Assembly: GCA_049451635.1 (NCBI GenBank)
Contig: JBMTVT010000060.1
Location: 1-12,927, forward strand
Source: JBMTVT01 sp049451635
GTDB lineage: Bacteria > Bacteroidota > Bacteroidia > Flavobacteriales > Flavobacteriaceae
Reading direction: 5' to 3'
Length of the DNA: 12,927 nucleotides
Below, one piece after another: positions 1-6,013 of this stretch; within the stretch, counting starts at the first letter, position 1, and every line of letters starts with the position of its first letter. The notes beneath the pieces are model-generated. The model ran no database searches. It saw nothing but the letters and a program-made list of their open reading frames with translations, and was not told the DNA's origin. The translations under genes and the position numbers were made by a program.

Positions 1-374
1 CACCAATTTTTATTGATAGTGAGCCTGATACTTGGAATATGTCTCCAGAATTATTAATGTCTGATAGGATTAAAGAATTGTTTGATTCTGTATCAGACGA
101 ATACGATTATGTAATTGTAGATACTGCACCATCCATGTTGGTTACCGATACCTTAATAATTAGTGAATATGCTGGACATACTATTTATGTAACTAGGGCA
201 GACTATACCGAAAAACAAATTTTAAACTTTGCCAAGGAATTGCATATATCCAATAAACTTAAAGGAATGATGCTGGTTGTTAATGATGTTAATGAGCGAA
301 ATTTTGGTTATGGTGCCAACTATGGCTATTATGGAGCTCCAGTAAAAAAAGGTTTTTTTAGAAAAAGAACCTAG
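1..374 (+). CDS. Wzc-like tyrosine autokinase / capsular polysaccharide export protein, C-terminal part
   Basis: This is the 3' end of a gene that begins before the window; the frame is open from base 3. Visible are a PELLMSDR segment like that of BY-kinases, a Walker B strand (DYVIVDTAP) and the following VTDTL motif. The protein ends in a Gly/Tyr-rich tail (GYGANYGYYG) and a basic KKGFFRKRT end. Bacterial tyrosine kinases of the Wzc/Ptk family autophosphorylate such Tyr clusters and control polymerisation and export of capsule or exopolysaccharide at the inner membrane. The Walker A, Walker A' and membrane-spanning Wzz domains would lie outside the window. The PPNP motif usually found just before (S/A)ELL seems replaced here by WNMS. 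The gene probably closes a polysaccharide cluster to the left. It could also be a stand-alone kinase domain. Confidence 0.85.
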   Translation, partial: PIFIDSEPDTWNMSPELLMSDRIKELFDSVSDEYDYVIVDTAPSMLVTDTLIISEYAGHTIYVTRADYTEKQILNFAKELHISNKLKGMMLVVNDVNERNFGYGANYGYYGAPVKKGFFRKRT

Positions 375-1447
375 CTAGCGTAATAATCAAAAGCTTCGAG
401 AATTATTTCGTCTGGAACCAAACAGTCAATTTTAGTTTTGCCTATAGATTCCAATAGCACAAAATTAATATTGCCATGATTGTTTTTCTTATCGTATTTA
501 AGCATTTCTATTATAGGTTTTAAATCACTTTTTTCAATAGTTATTTTTCCATAATAGTTTATAAGCAACTCTTTAATAGTGTCTCTTTCATCAATTGATA
601 AGCCAGCAAGCTCTGTTGAAATGTAACTCGCTAATATCATACCAATTACAATAGCTTCGCCATGCAAAAGGGTTGTATTATTTTCATTACTTAAAAAATA
701 AGATTCTATGGCATGCCCAAGAGTATGCCCAAAATTCAAGGTTTTTCTCAAACCATGTTCAAATGGATCTACTTCAACAACATGTTTTTTAATAAGAACA
801 GATTCATAGATTAATTCGTCTAAATCATTCAATGTAAGTTCAGATAAACTATTGAACTTATTCCAATAATTTTTATCGCTAATTAAACCATGCTTCAACA
901 TTTCAGCTAAACCAGATTTCATTTGGTTTTTAGGTAAAGTATTTAAAAATTGTGTGTCAATTAGTACTAAATTTGGATTGCTGATGACCCCAATTTGATT
1001 TTTTAAATGACCTAAATCAACACCTGTTTTGCCCCCAACCGAAGCGTCTACCATAGAAAGTAAGGTAGTAGGCACGTTTATATAGGCTATACCTCGTTTA
1101 AAAGTACAAGCAACAAAGCCACCTAAATCTGTTATAACACCACCTCCAATATTTATAACCAAACTTTTTCTGTCTGCGTCTAAATCAGATAACGTATTCC
1201 AAACTCCAGCACAAGTATCAATGGTTTTATTTATTTCCCCAGATTCTATTTCAATAATTTCTATAACTATTTCTGTTTCCAATCTTTCCAAAAAACGAGG
1301 TAAACAATATTGATGCGTGTTCTCATCAACCAAAATAAAAATTTTGGAAAAATTATTTTCCTTAATATGCTTATTTAAAGATGTATAACACTTGTTATTG
1401 AAATGAATGATGCTGTCATTCGCTTTAATAGAATCCATAAAATCCAT
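371..1447 (-). CDS. aroB: 3-dehydroquinate synthase
   Basis: Cytoplasmic enzyme of the shikimate pathway that converts DAHP to 3-dehydroquinate using NAD and a divalent metal (Zn or Co). The 358 residues match the usual family length. Seen in the sequence: the NAD-binding stretch INIGGGVITDLGGF (99-111), then VPTTLLSMVDASVGGKTGVD (125-144), AEMLKHG (181-187) with metal ligand E182, the signature LNFGHTLGHAIE (237-248) with metal ligand H241 and catalytic H245, and LHGEA (261-265) with ligand H262. All expected active-site residues are present, so it should be functional. The ATG at 1447 is taken as start; a second in-frame ATG at codon 4 is possible. It is transcribed away from proline dehydrogenase across an 83-bp spacer and converges on the Wzc-like gene, sharing the four bases CTAG. 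Confidence 0.97.
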   Translation of the reverse strand: MDFMDSIKANDSIIHFNNKCYTSLNKHIKENNFSKIFILVDENTHQYCLPRFLERLETEIVIEIIEIESGEINKTIDTCAGVWNTLSDLDADRKSLVINIGGGVITDLGGFVACTFKRGIAYINVPTTLLSMVDASVGGKTGVDLGHLKNQIGVISNPNLVLIDTQFLNTLPKNQMKSGLAEMLKHGLISDKNYWNKFNSLSELTLNDLDELIYESVLIKKHVVEVDPFEHGLRKTLNFGHTLGHAIESYFLSNENNTTLLHGEAIVIGMILASYISTELAGLSIDERDTIKELLINYYGKITIEKSDLKPIIEMLKYDKKNNHGNINFVLLESIGKTKIDCLVPDEIILEAFDYYAS

Positions 1448-1476
1448 GTTGTTTTTCTGGCTGTGAAATTAAGGAG

Positions 1477-1490
1477 ATTTTATATAAAAT
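1477..1490. repeat. 14-bp AT palindrome in the aroB/proline dehydrogenase spacer
   Basis: The bases ATTTTATATAAAAT read the same on both strands. They lie in the 83-bp spacer between two divergent genes, about 30 bp upstream of aroB and 40 bp upstream of the proline dehydrogenase start. The position suits an operator or a shared promoter core, but such AT-only palindromes arise easily by chance in DNA this AT-rich. No good -33/-7 promoter pair was found for either gene; TATCTTTA at 1508-1515 is the nearest match to TAnnTTTG on the plus strand. Confidence 0.3.
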
Positions 1491-1530
1491 GATAACTTAG
1501 GTATAATTATCTTTATGAAAATTTTTTTGA

Positions 1531-2706
1531 ATGAACACCAATTTAATTTTTGATAACACCGAAATTGCTTTTTCACTTAAAAGTGATTCTGAACTTGAAC
1601 GTGCTTATTTTCTATTTAAAATGATTTCTATTGAGCCATTGGTTAAAATAGGAACAGCAGCAACAAACTTTGCCATTAAGGCACATTTGCCAATAGAAGG
1701 ACTAATTAGGTCAACGGTGTTTGATCATTTTTGTGGTGGTGTTAATGAGGAGGATTGTTTATTGGTTATTGAAAAAATGTATGGCAAAGGTGTTAGTTCA
1801 GTTTTAGATTATTCTGTAGAAGGTAAGGAGAGTGAAAAAGAATTTGATTCAGCAAAAGATAAGATTCTAAAAATAATAGAATTTGCCAAAGATAATGATG
1901 CGATGCCTATAGCGGTTTTTAAGCCAACCGGTTTTGGACGTTTGAGTTTATATGAAAAAGTAGGTAAAGGAGAAAAACTTACCGAAACAGAGCAAAAAGA
2001 ATGGGATGATGTTGTTAAACGATTTGATGAGGTATGTGAGAAGGCAAAATATTGTGATGTAGAAGTTTTAATTGATGCCGAGGAAAGCTGGATGCAGGAT
2101 GCTGCTGATGCCTTAGTTACAAAAATGATGCAAAAATACAACACAGAAAAAGCTATTGTTTTTAATACTTTGCAAATGTACAGGCATGATAGATTAGCTT
2201 TTTTGGAAAAAGAACACCAAAAGGCTAAAGTTGGTAATTATTTTATTGGTTATAAGCTAGTTAGAGGTGCTTACATGGAAAAAGAAAATGATCGAGCATT
2301 AGAAAAAGGATATCCAACGCCCATTTGTGCAAGTAAATTTGCTACCGATCAAAATTTTAATAAAGGGGTAGCATACATTATGGATAATTTAGATTGCATA
2401 TCATTATTTGCTGGGACTCACAATGAGGACAGCTCGTATCTGCTAATGCGGTTAATTGAAGAAAAAGGATTGAAAAACAATGACCCTAGAATTTGGTTTG
2501 GTCAATTATATGGAATGAGTGATCATATAAGTTTTAATTTAGCCCACAAAGGATACAATGTAGCTAAATATGTCCCTTTTGGACCAGTTAAGGATGTTAT
2601 GCCTTATTTAATAAGAAGAGCCGAAGAAAACACTTCAGTAGCAGGACAAACGGGGAGGGAGTTGGGTTTATTGACCAAGGAAAAAAAACGAAGAAAAAGC
2701 TTATAG
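1531..2706 (+). CDS. Proline dehydrogenase (monofunctional PRODH)
   Basis: FAD enzyme that oxidises L-proline to delta-1-pyrroline-5-carboxylate and passes electrons to the membrane quinone pool. It is the first step of proline catabolism. The 391-residue protein contains only the PRODH barrel, without the P5C dehydrogenase domain of PutA. Key stretches: VEVLIDAEESWMQDAAD (177-193), YKLVRGAYMEKE (241-252), GTHNED (295-300), and the C-terminal signature YVPFGPVKDVMPYLIRRAEEN (347-367), whose paired Arg (362-363) bind the proline carboxylate in the family. The ATG at 1531 follows an AT-rich leader with no Shine-Dalgarno site. The Lys/Arg-rich C-terminal tail (KEKKRRKSL) may be a weak membrane-association patch, which is inference. 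It diverges from aroB and its last six bases overlap the CapD remnant on the opposite strand. Confidence 0.95.
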   Translation: MNTNLIFDNTEIAFSLKSDSELERAYFLFKMISIEPLVKIGTAATNFAIKAHLPIEGLIRSTVFDHFCGGVNEEDCLLVIEKMYGKGVSSVLDYSVEGKESEKEFDSAKDKILKIIEFAKDNDAMPIAVFKPTGFGRLSLYEKVGKGEKLTETEQKEWDDVVKRFDEVCEKAKYCDVEVLIDAEESWMQDAADALVTKMMQKYNTEKAIVFNTLQMYRHDRLAFLEKEHQKAKVGNYFIGYKLVRGAYMEKENDRALEKGYPTPICASKFATDQNFNKGVAYIMDNLDCISLFAGTHNEDSSYLLMRLIEEKGLKNNDPRIWFGQLYGMSDHISFNLAHKGYNVAKYVPFGPVKDVMPYLIRRAEENTSVAGQTGRELGLLTKEKKRRKSL

Positions 2707-3190
2707 ACAACTCTTTAACATTGATTTTATTTCAATATTTTCCATCATTGGGGAAATATGCGCAAGTTTATTAAAATCAATCTTTGTTTGTGTTGCGCTT
2801 TTTTTCAACCATAAAAACATTATTATTATTTGCTGTAGGAATTAGTTTTTCATTAGAATCGATAATATCTTCATGAAGTTTTTCCCCTGGGCTTAATCCC
2901 GTAGTTTTAATTTCAATAGGCTGTCTATCTGTTTTAAATAATACTATAAGCCTTTCAATTAAATCAATAATTTAACAGGCTTACCCATATTAAAAGTAAA
3001 AGTTTGGCTCTCATTATTTAATGTAGCTATTTTTAATATTAAATAACAGGCTCTGTATTTACTTATAAAATACCTAGAAGTTTGCTTATCTGTAATAGTA
3101 ATAGAATTGCTAGTTTCCATTTGTTTGATAAACAAAGGTAAAACCGATCCATTTGAACCTAAAAACAACATCAAAACTACGTTTTACCAT
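2701..3190 (-). pseudogene. Decayed C-terminal remnant of a CapD/FlaA1-type nucleotide-sugar dehydratase/epimerase
   Basis: Read on the minus strand, this stretch encodes the last roughly 160 residues of a CapD/WbpM/FlaA1-like polysaccharide biosynthesis protein, but in three frames. Frame A (about 3174 to 2959) gives LGSNGSVLPLFIKQM, TSRYFISKYRACYLIL and FTFNMGKPVK, then stops. Frame B (about 2970 to 2777) continues exactly where the family would, with DLIERLI and TTGLSPGEKLHEDII, then stops. Frame C (about 2781 to 2701) gives IDFNKLAHISPMMENIEIK, ending in TAA at 2701-2703. The first break fits loss of a single base near 2970; the second is an indel near 2780. The upstream end near 3175-3190 is also out of frame. 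The SDR nucleotide-binding domain and YxxxK catalytic motif are absent, so the piece cannot be functional. It was probably left by rearrangement of a surface-polysaccharide locus like the one ending at 374. Confidence 0.85.
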
Positions 3191-3191
3191 A

Positions 3192-3566
3192 TTATCTTTC
3201 TACTGAGATGTTTAATATTGTTGTGATGCTATCACAATTTTCAACTCTTAAAGTAATATCATTGTCGTTTTCTAAGCCTTCAATAACATAAATACCACAA
3301 GGTTTTTGTCTAGTGTTGCTTTTTGAAAAGTTAACATCCCCTTTTTTAAGTACCATGGTTATGGTAGCCGAATCTATGGTTTTATTATGAATTAAGGAAT
3401 CAATTTTTTTGCTATAAATAATTTTTTTTGAATTGATATTTTTTAAAACCCTAGCCTCAGGCCCATAGCTACAAGATGTTTTTTTACCGCTCAAAAAAAA
3501 AGTTAGTATAATTAGCCCAATAGAAAAACCTCCTAGGTAATAGCCAATACGTTGAATAAGTTTCAT
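3192..3566 (-). CDS. Small membrane-anchored DUF4258-type protein
   Basis: A 124-residue protein with one hydrophobic segment near the N-terminus (about residues 8-26, YYLGGFSIGLIILTFFLSG). A soluble part follows that looks like the DUF4258 fold: NSKKIIYSKKIDSLI, a helix ending in MVLKKGDVNFSKSNTRQKPCGIY (about 72-94), and the strand pattern IEGLENDNDITLRVENCD. The MVLKKGDVNFSKS motif and the Cys residues (C32, C90, C108) resemble homologues I recall from Flavobacteriaceae, where the gene also sits beside alanine dehydrogenase. The molecular function is unknown. It starts 40 bp after the alanine dehydrogenase stop on the same strand and is probably co-transcribed with it. Topology is inferred: N-terminal anchor with the domain most likely in the periplasm. 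The DUF assignment rests on motif recognition only. Confidence 0.75.
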   Translation of the reverse strand: MKLIQRIGYYLGGFSIGLIILTFFLSGKKTSCSYGPEARVLKNINSKKIIYSKKIDSLIHNKTIDSATITMVLKKGDVNFSKSNTRQKPCGIYVIEGLENDNDITLRVENCDSITTILNISVER

Positions 3567-3606
3567 TAAAAAAAGTTTATGGATTTGTAGTTTGAGGCAT
3601 TTATAA

Positions 3607-4806
3607 TTAAAAAATAAGCAAATTTACATCACTATAATTTAAATCAAACCATTCACCAACAGATTTACTGGTTAAAATACCGTGGTAAAAATACAATCCA
3701 TTTTTTAAACCTCTATCAAATCTCAAAGAATTTTCTATACCGCCATCTTCAGCTATTTTCAATAGATAAGGTGTGAAAATATTACTAATTGAGACCGAGG
3801 AGGTACGCGGGTATCTTGCAGGAATATTGGGTACACAGTAATGCACAACGTTATGTTTAATAAATGTTGGGTTTTTATGCGTAGTAACTTCGCTTGTTTC
3901 GAAACAACCTCCCATATCAATACTAACATCAATAATAATAGCGCCCTTTTTCATTGATTCTACCATGGTTTCAGAAACTACAATGGGGGATCTATTGGCG
4001 CCTCGTACAGCTCCAATAACTACATCACAACGTTTTAGTGCCTTATTTAAATTTTTTGGTTGAATGGTAGAAGTAAAAAGAGGCCTTCCCAAATGTGTTT
4101 GTATGCGCCTTAATTTTGTAATAGAATTATCAAATATTTTTACATTAGCTCCCAAACCTAAGGCGCTCCTTGAGGCAAATTCACCAACGGTTCCAGCACC
4201 TATAATGACCACTTCAATTGGCGGCACACCACTTATGTTACCAAACATTAACCCGTTACCATTTTTGGTGTCTGATAGTAATTCAGCAGCAATTAACACT
4301 GATGCTGTTCCTGCTATTTCACTAAGCGACTTTACGGCAGGATAATTGCCATCAACATCTCTTATAAACTCAAAAGCCAAAGCAGTAATTCGCTTTGATG
4401 CCAAAGCTTCAAAATATTTTTTGTTTTGTGTTTTAATCTGTAGAGCTGAAATTAAAATGGTTTGCGGGTTTATAAGCTTTATTTGCTCTAAACTGGGGGG
4501 CTCAACTTTGAGAATCATTGGGCATGAAAAAACCTTTGCAGTATCTTTTGTTATTTCAGCTCCAGCCTCACTATAATCCTTGTCACTAAAATTAGCACCT
4601 TCACCAGCACCAGATTCAAGTAACACCCTATGGCCATTACTAACCAATGCATAAACCGCATCTGGAGTTAAACATACTCGTTTTTCTTGAAAAGCAGTTT
4701 CTTTAGGAATGCCGATGAACAACTCACCCTTTTTTTTAAAAATCTCTAAGGTTTCTTCTTGAGGTAAAAGTTGTTGTTTTGTAAATGGTGATAGCGGTTT
4801 GGTCAT
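3607..4806 (-). CDS. ald: Alanine dehydrogenase family protein
   Basis: Member of the alanine dehydrogenase/PntA family, which interconverts L-alanine and pyruvate plus ammonium with NAD. From the ATG at 4806 it has 399 residues; a TTG three codons earlier would also be in frame. There is an N-terminal extension of about 28 residues (MTKPLSPFTKQQLL onward) before the usual start FIGIPKE. Seen: KETAFQEKRVCLTP with substrate-binding R43, ILKVEPP with K100, LSEIAG (S162), the Rossmann loop GAGTVG (203-208) with D226 after the second strand, IDVSIDMGGCFE with D297, and HYCVPNIPARYPRTSS. The position of catalytic His96 of the Bacillus enzyme (LFTYLHLAA) aligns with LISALQIKT, so Q123 replaces it. 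The reaction is therefore not assured. Downstream DUF4258 gene and upstream tsaE/porX are on the same strand. Confidence 0.85.
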   Translation of the reverse strand: MTKPLSPFTKQQLLPQEETLEIFKKKGELFIGIPKETAFQEKRVCLTPDAVYALVSNGHRVLLESGAGEGANFSDKDYSEAGAEITKDTAKVFSCPMILKVEPPSLEQIKLINPQTILISALQIKTQNKKYFEALASKRITALAFEFIRDVDGNYPAVKSLSEIAGTASVLIAAELLSDTKNGNGLMFGNISGVPPIEVVIIGAGTVGEFASRSALGLGANVKIFDNSITKLRRIQTHLGRPLFTSTIQPKNLNKALKRCDVVIGAVRGANRSPIVVSETMVESMKKGAIIIDVSIDMGGCFETSEVTTHKNPTFIKHNVVHYCVPNIPARYPRTSSVSISNIFTPYLLKIAEDGGIENSLRFDRGLKNGLYFYHGILTSKSVGEWFDLNYSDVNLLIF

Positions 4807-4889
4807 TTTTTTCAATTAATAAAAATCAAATTACAAATAATTTTTTTAATCTTAATAAAATCCAAATGAATAATTATTCACGTTTTTTA

Positions 4890-4919
4890 TTTGCCCCCTA
4901 ATTAATTATTTTAAGTTTG
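4890..4919 (+). promoter_or_regulatory. Bacteroidota-type promoter for the truncated TonB-receptor gene
   Basis: TTTG at 4890-4893 and TAAGTTTG at 4912-4919 match the -33 (TTTG) and -7 (TAnnTTTG) boxes of the Bacteroidota housekeeping sigma factor, with an 18-bp spacer. Transcription would begin near 4925, giving a leader of about 10 bases before the ATG at 4936. This is the best two-box promoter I saw in the window. It drives a gene that looks truncated. Confidence 0.6.
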
Positions 4920-4935
4920 TAATATAAACTAATTT

Positions 4936-5337
4936 ATGATTAAAAAAACAATAACCTACTTTTCTGTTTTCTTTAGTTTATTGAGTTTTTCTCAAGATTA
5001 CAATGTCGTAGGTAGTCTTGTGGATGTCTCAAACCAGCCCATAGCTTACGCTAATATTGTATTAATAAAGGAAAATAGTTCCCTTGCTTTGGGAACAACT
5101 TCAGATGAAAAAGGTTATTTTTTATTGAATAATTTATCTACTGGGAACTATGTTTTAAAAATCAGTTTTCTTGGTTTTGTTGAATATTCAAAAAATATAG
5201 AGGTTAGTAACCAATTAAACTTGGGTACTATAATTCTCGAAGAGAGCCTACAGGAATTAAATGGCGTAACTATTGTTAAAAACAATACGCCTCCAAAAAT
5301 TGCTAGTGCAATTACATACTTTTTTGTTTTCATTTAA
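4936..5337 (+). pseudogene. Truncated TonB-dependent receptor / outer-membrane beta-barrel protein, N-terminal domain only
   Basis: A 133-residue open frame. It begins with a signal peptide (MIKKTITYFSVFFSLLSFSQ, cut predicted before or at Q20). A CarboxypepD-reg-like beta-sandwich follows: VVGSLVDVSNQPIAYANIVL, GTTSDEKGYFLLNNLSTGNY and VLKISFLGFVEY (about 24-85). It then enters the linker LEESLQELNGVTIVKNNTP that normally leads into the plug and barrel of a protein of some 700-900 residues. Instead the frame runs into IASAITYFFVFI and stops, with no plug or barrel. Homology seems to break near base 5285. The likely reading is a 3'-deleted remnant at a rearrangement point between tsaE and ald. 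It could still yield a small secreted periplasmic domain, because signal peptide, start and promoter look intact. Confidence 0.65.
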
Positions 5338-5516
5338 TAAGGGATTTATTTAATTACCCAAATTTATGTAAAGTATGTAGTGAAGTTTTACAAAATGTTA
5401 AAACTATGTTAAAAACATATTTTTTTAAATTTTTTTGCTGCGGGTTTCCCGTAAAACTTCAATATTCAGAACGCTTGTTAATGTTTTTTTGTACTACTTT
5501 TTTATTAATTCTCCAA
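5338..5516. other. Gene-free gap between the receptor fragment and tsaE
   Basis: This 179-bp gap lies between two convergent ends. It is very AT-rich, with runs of six or seven T and A, and contains no open frame or RNA gene I recognise. Its one distinctive element is the GC-rich near-palindrome at 5439-5453. No hairpin followed by a T-run was found for either flanking gene. Confidence 0.6.
5439..5453. repeat. GC-rich near-palindrome TGCGGG-TTT-CCCGTA
   Basis: A 6-bp stem (one G-T mismatch or wobble) around a 3-base centre, with the core CGGG/CCCG perfect, sits in otherwise almost pure A/T DNA. A run of six T precedes it on the plus strand, so on the minus strand the hairpin would be followed by A's, not U's, and it does not make a standard intrinsic terminator in either direction. 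It could be a dyad operator left from a lost gene, or a short RNA hairpin. No function is assigned. Confidence 0.4.
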
Positions 5517-5927
5517 TTAATTTAAACTTAAAATTCGTTTCATTTCTGTATCTAATTTCAAATGTATTTCATCATAATCATTAGATATGATTGGTTTAGC
5601 TATTTCTGGCCATTCAATAAATTTCCAATTATCGGAATCTATGTAATCTTCAATTCCAAAATTGAAAAGTTCTTCTAAATCATTTATTCTATATAAGTCA
5701 AAATGATATATGCTGCCAGTATCTAATTTATATTCGTTTACTATAGAAAATGTAGGACTACTAACATCATCAATACTCCCTAAACGATTTGCTAAGGCTT
5801 TAATTAGTGTTGTTTTGCCAACACCCATATCTCCATAAAAAAGCAATGTTTTTGTCTTTACATTGTCAATGAGTTGATTTACAACGCTATCAATCTCATT
5901 TAAATTATAGGAAATTCTCAATATCAA
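5517..5927 (-). CDS. tsaE: tRNA threonylcarbamoyladenosine biosynthesis ATPase TsaE
   Basis: ATPase that works with TsaB and TsaD in the complex that makes the t6A37 modification on ANN-decoding tRNAs. The 136 residues match the small single-domain family. Seen: Walker A GDMGVGKTT (32-40), the switch SSPTFSIVNEY (56-66), YHFDLYRI (74-81) with D77, and FIEWPEIA (103-110) with E105 and W106, as in other TsaE proteins. The start is TTG at 5927: the first in-frame ATG is codon 34 inside the Walker A loop, and an in-frame TAA lies only a few codons upstream. It lies 86 bp downstream of porX on the same strand and could be transcribed from the porX promoter. Confidence 0.95.
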   Translation of the reverse strand: MILRISYNLNEIDSVVNQLIDNVKTKTLLFYGDMGVGKTTLIKALANRLGSIDDVSSPTFSIVNEYKLDTGSIYHFDLYRINDLEELFNFGIEDYIDSDNWKFIEWPEIAKPIISNDYDEIHLKLDTEMKRILSLN

Positions 5928-6013
5928 TAAAATTTAGTGACAATATTAATAATTAATTTTTAATTTTCCTAAAAAAAAGTGTATTTCATCGATGTTATTT
6001 ACCTTTTATAGAT

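Noticed and set aside
1809..2144. Minus-strand open frame of 111 codons inside proline dehydrogenase
   Set aside because: Shadow of the real gene: low-complexity Ser/Phe-rich translation, no family resemblance, and full overlap with a well-supported enzyme.
2760..2805. GCGCAA ... TTGCGC followed by seven T, as a terminator for proline dehydrogenase
   Set aside because: The stem is only 6 bp and the loop 27 bases, and the T-run is explained by Lys codons of the CapD remnant on the other strand. Too weak to call.
4064..4576. Two plus-strand open frames opposite the alanine dehydrogenase gene
   Set aside because: Antisense shadows of a conserved gene, with no recognisable domain or start context.
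4850..4889. TTCATTTG on the minus strand as the -7 box of alanine dehydrogenase
   Set aside because: One mismatch to TAnnTTTG, no -33 partner at the right spacing, and such words are common in this AT-rich spacer.
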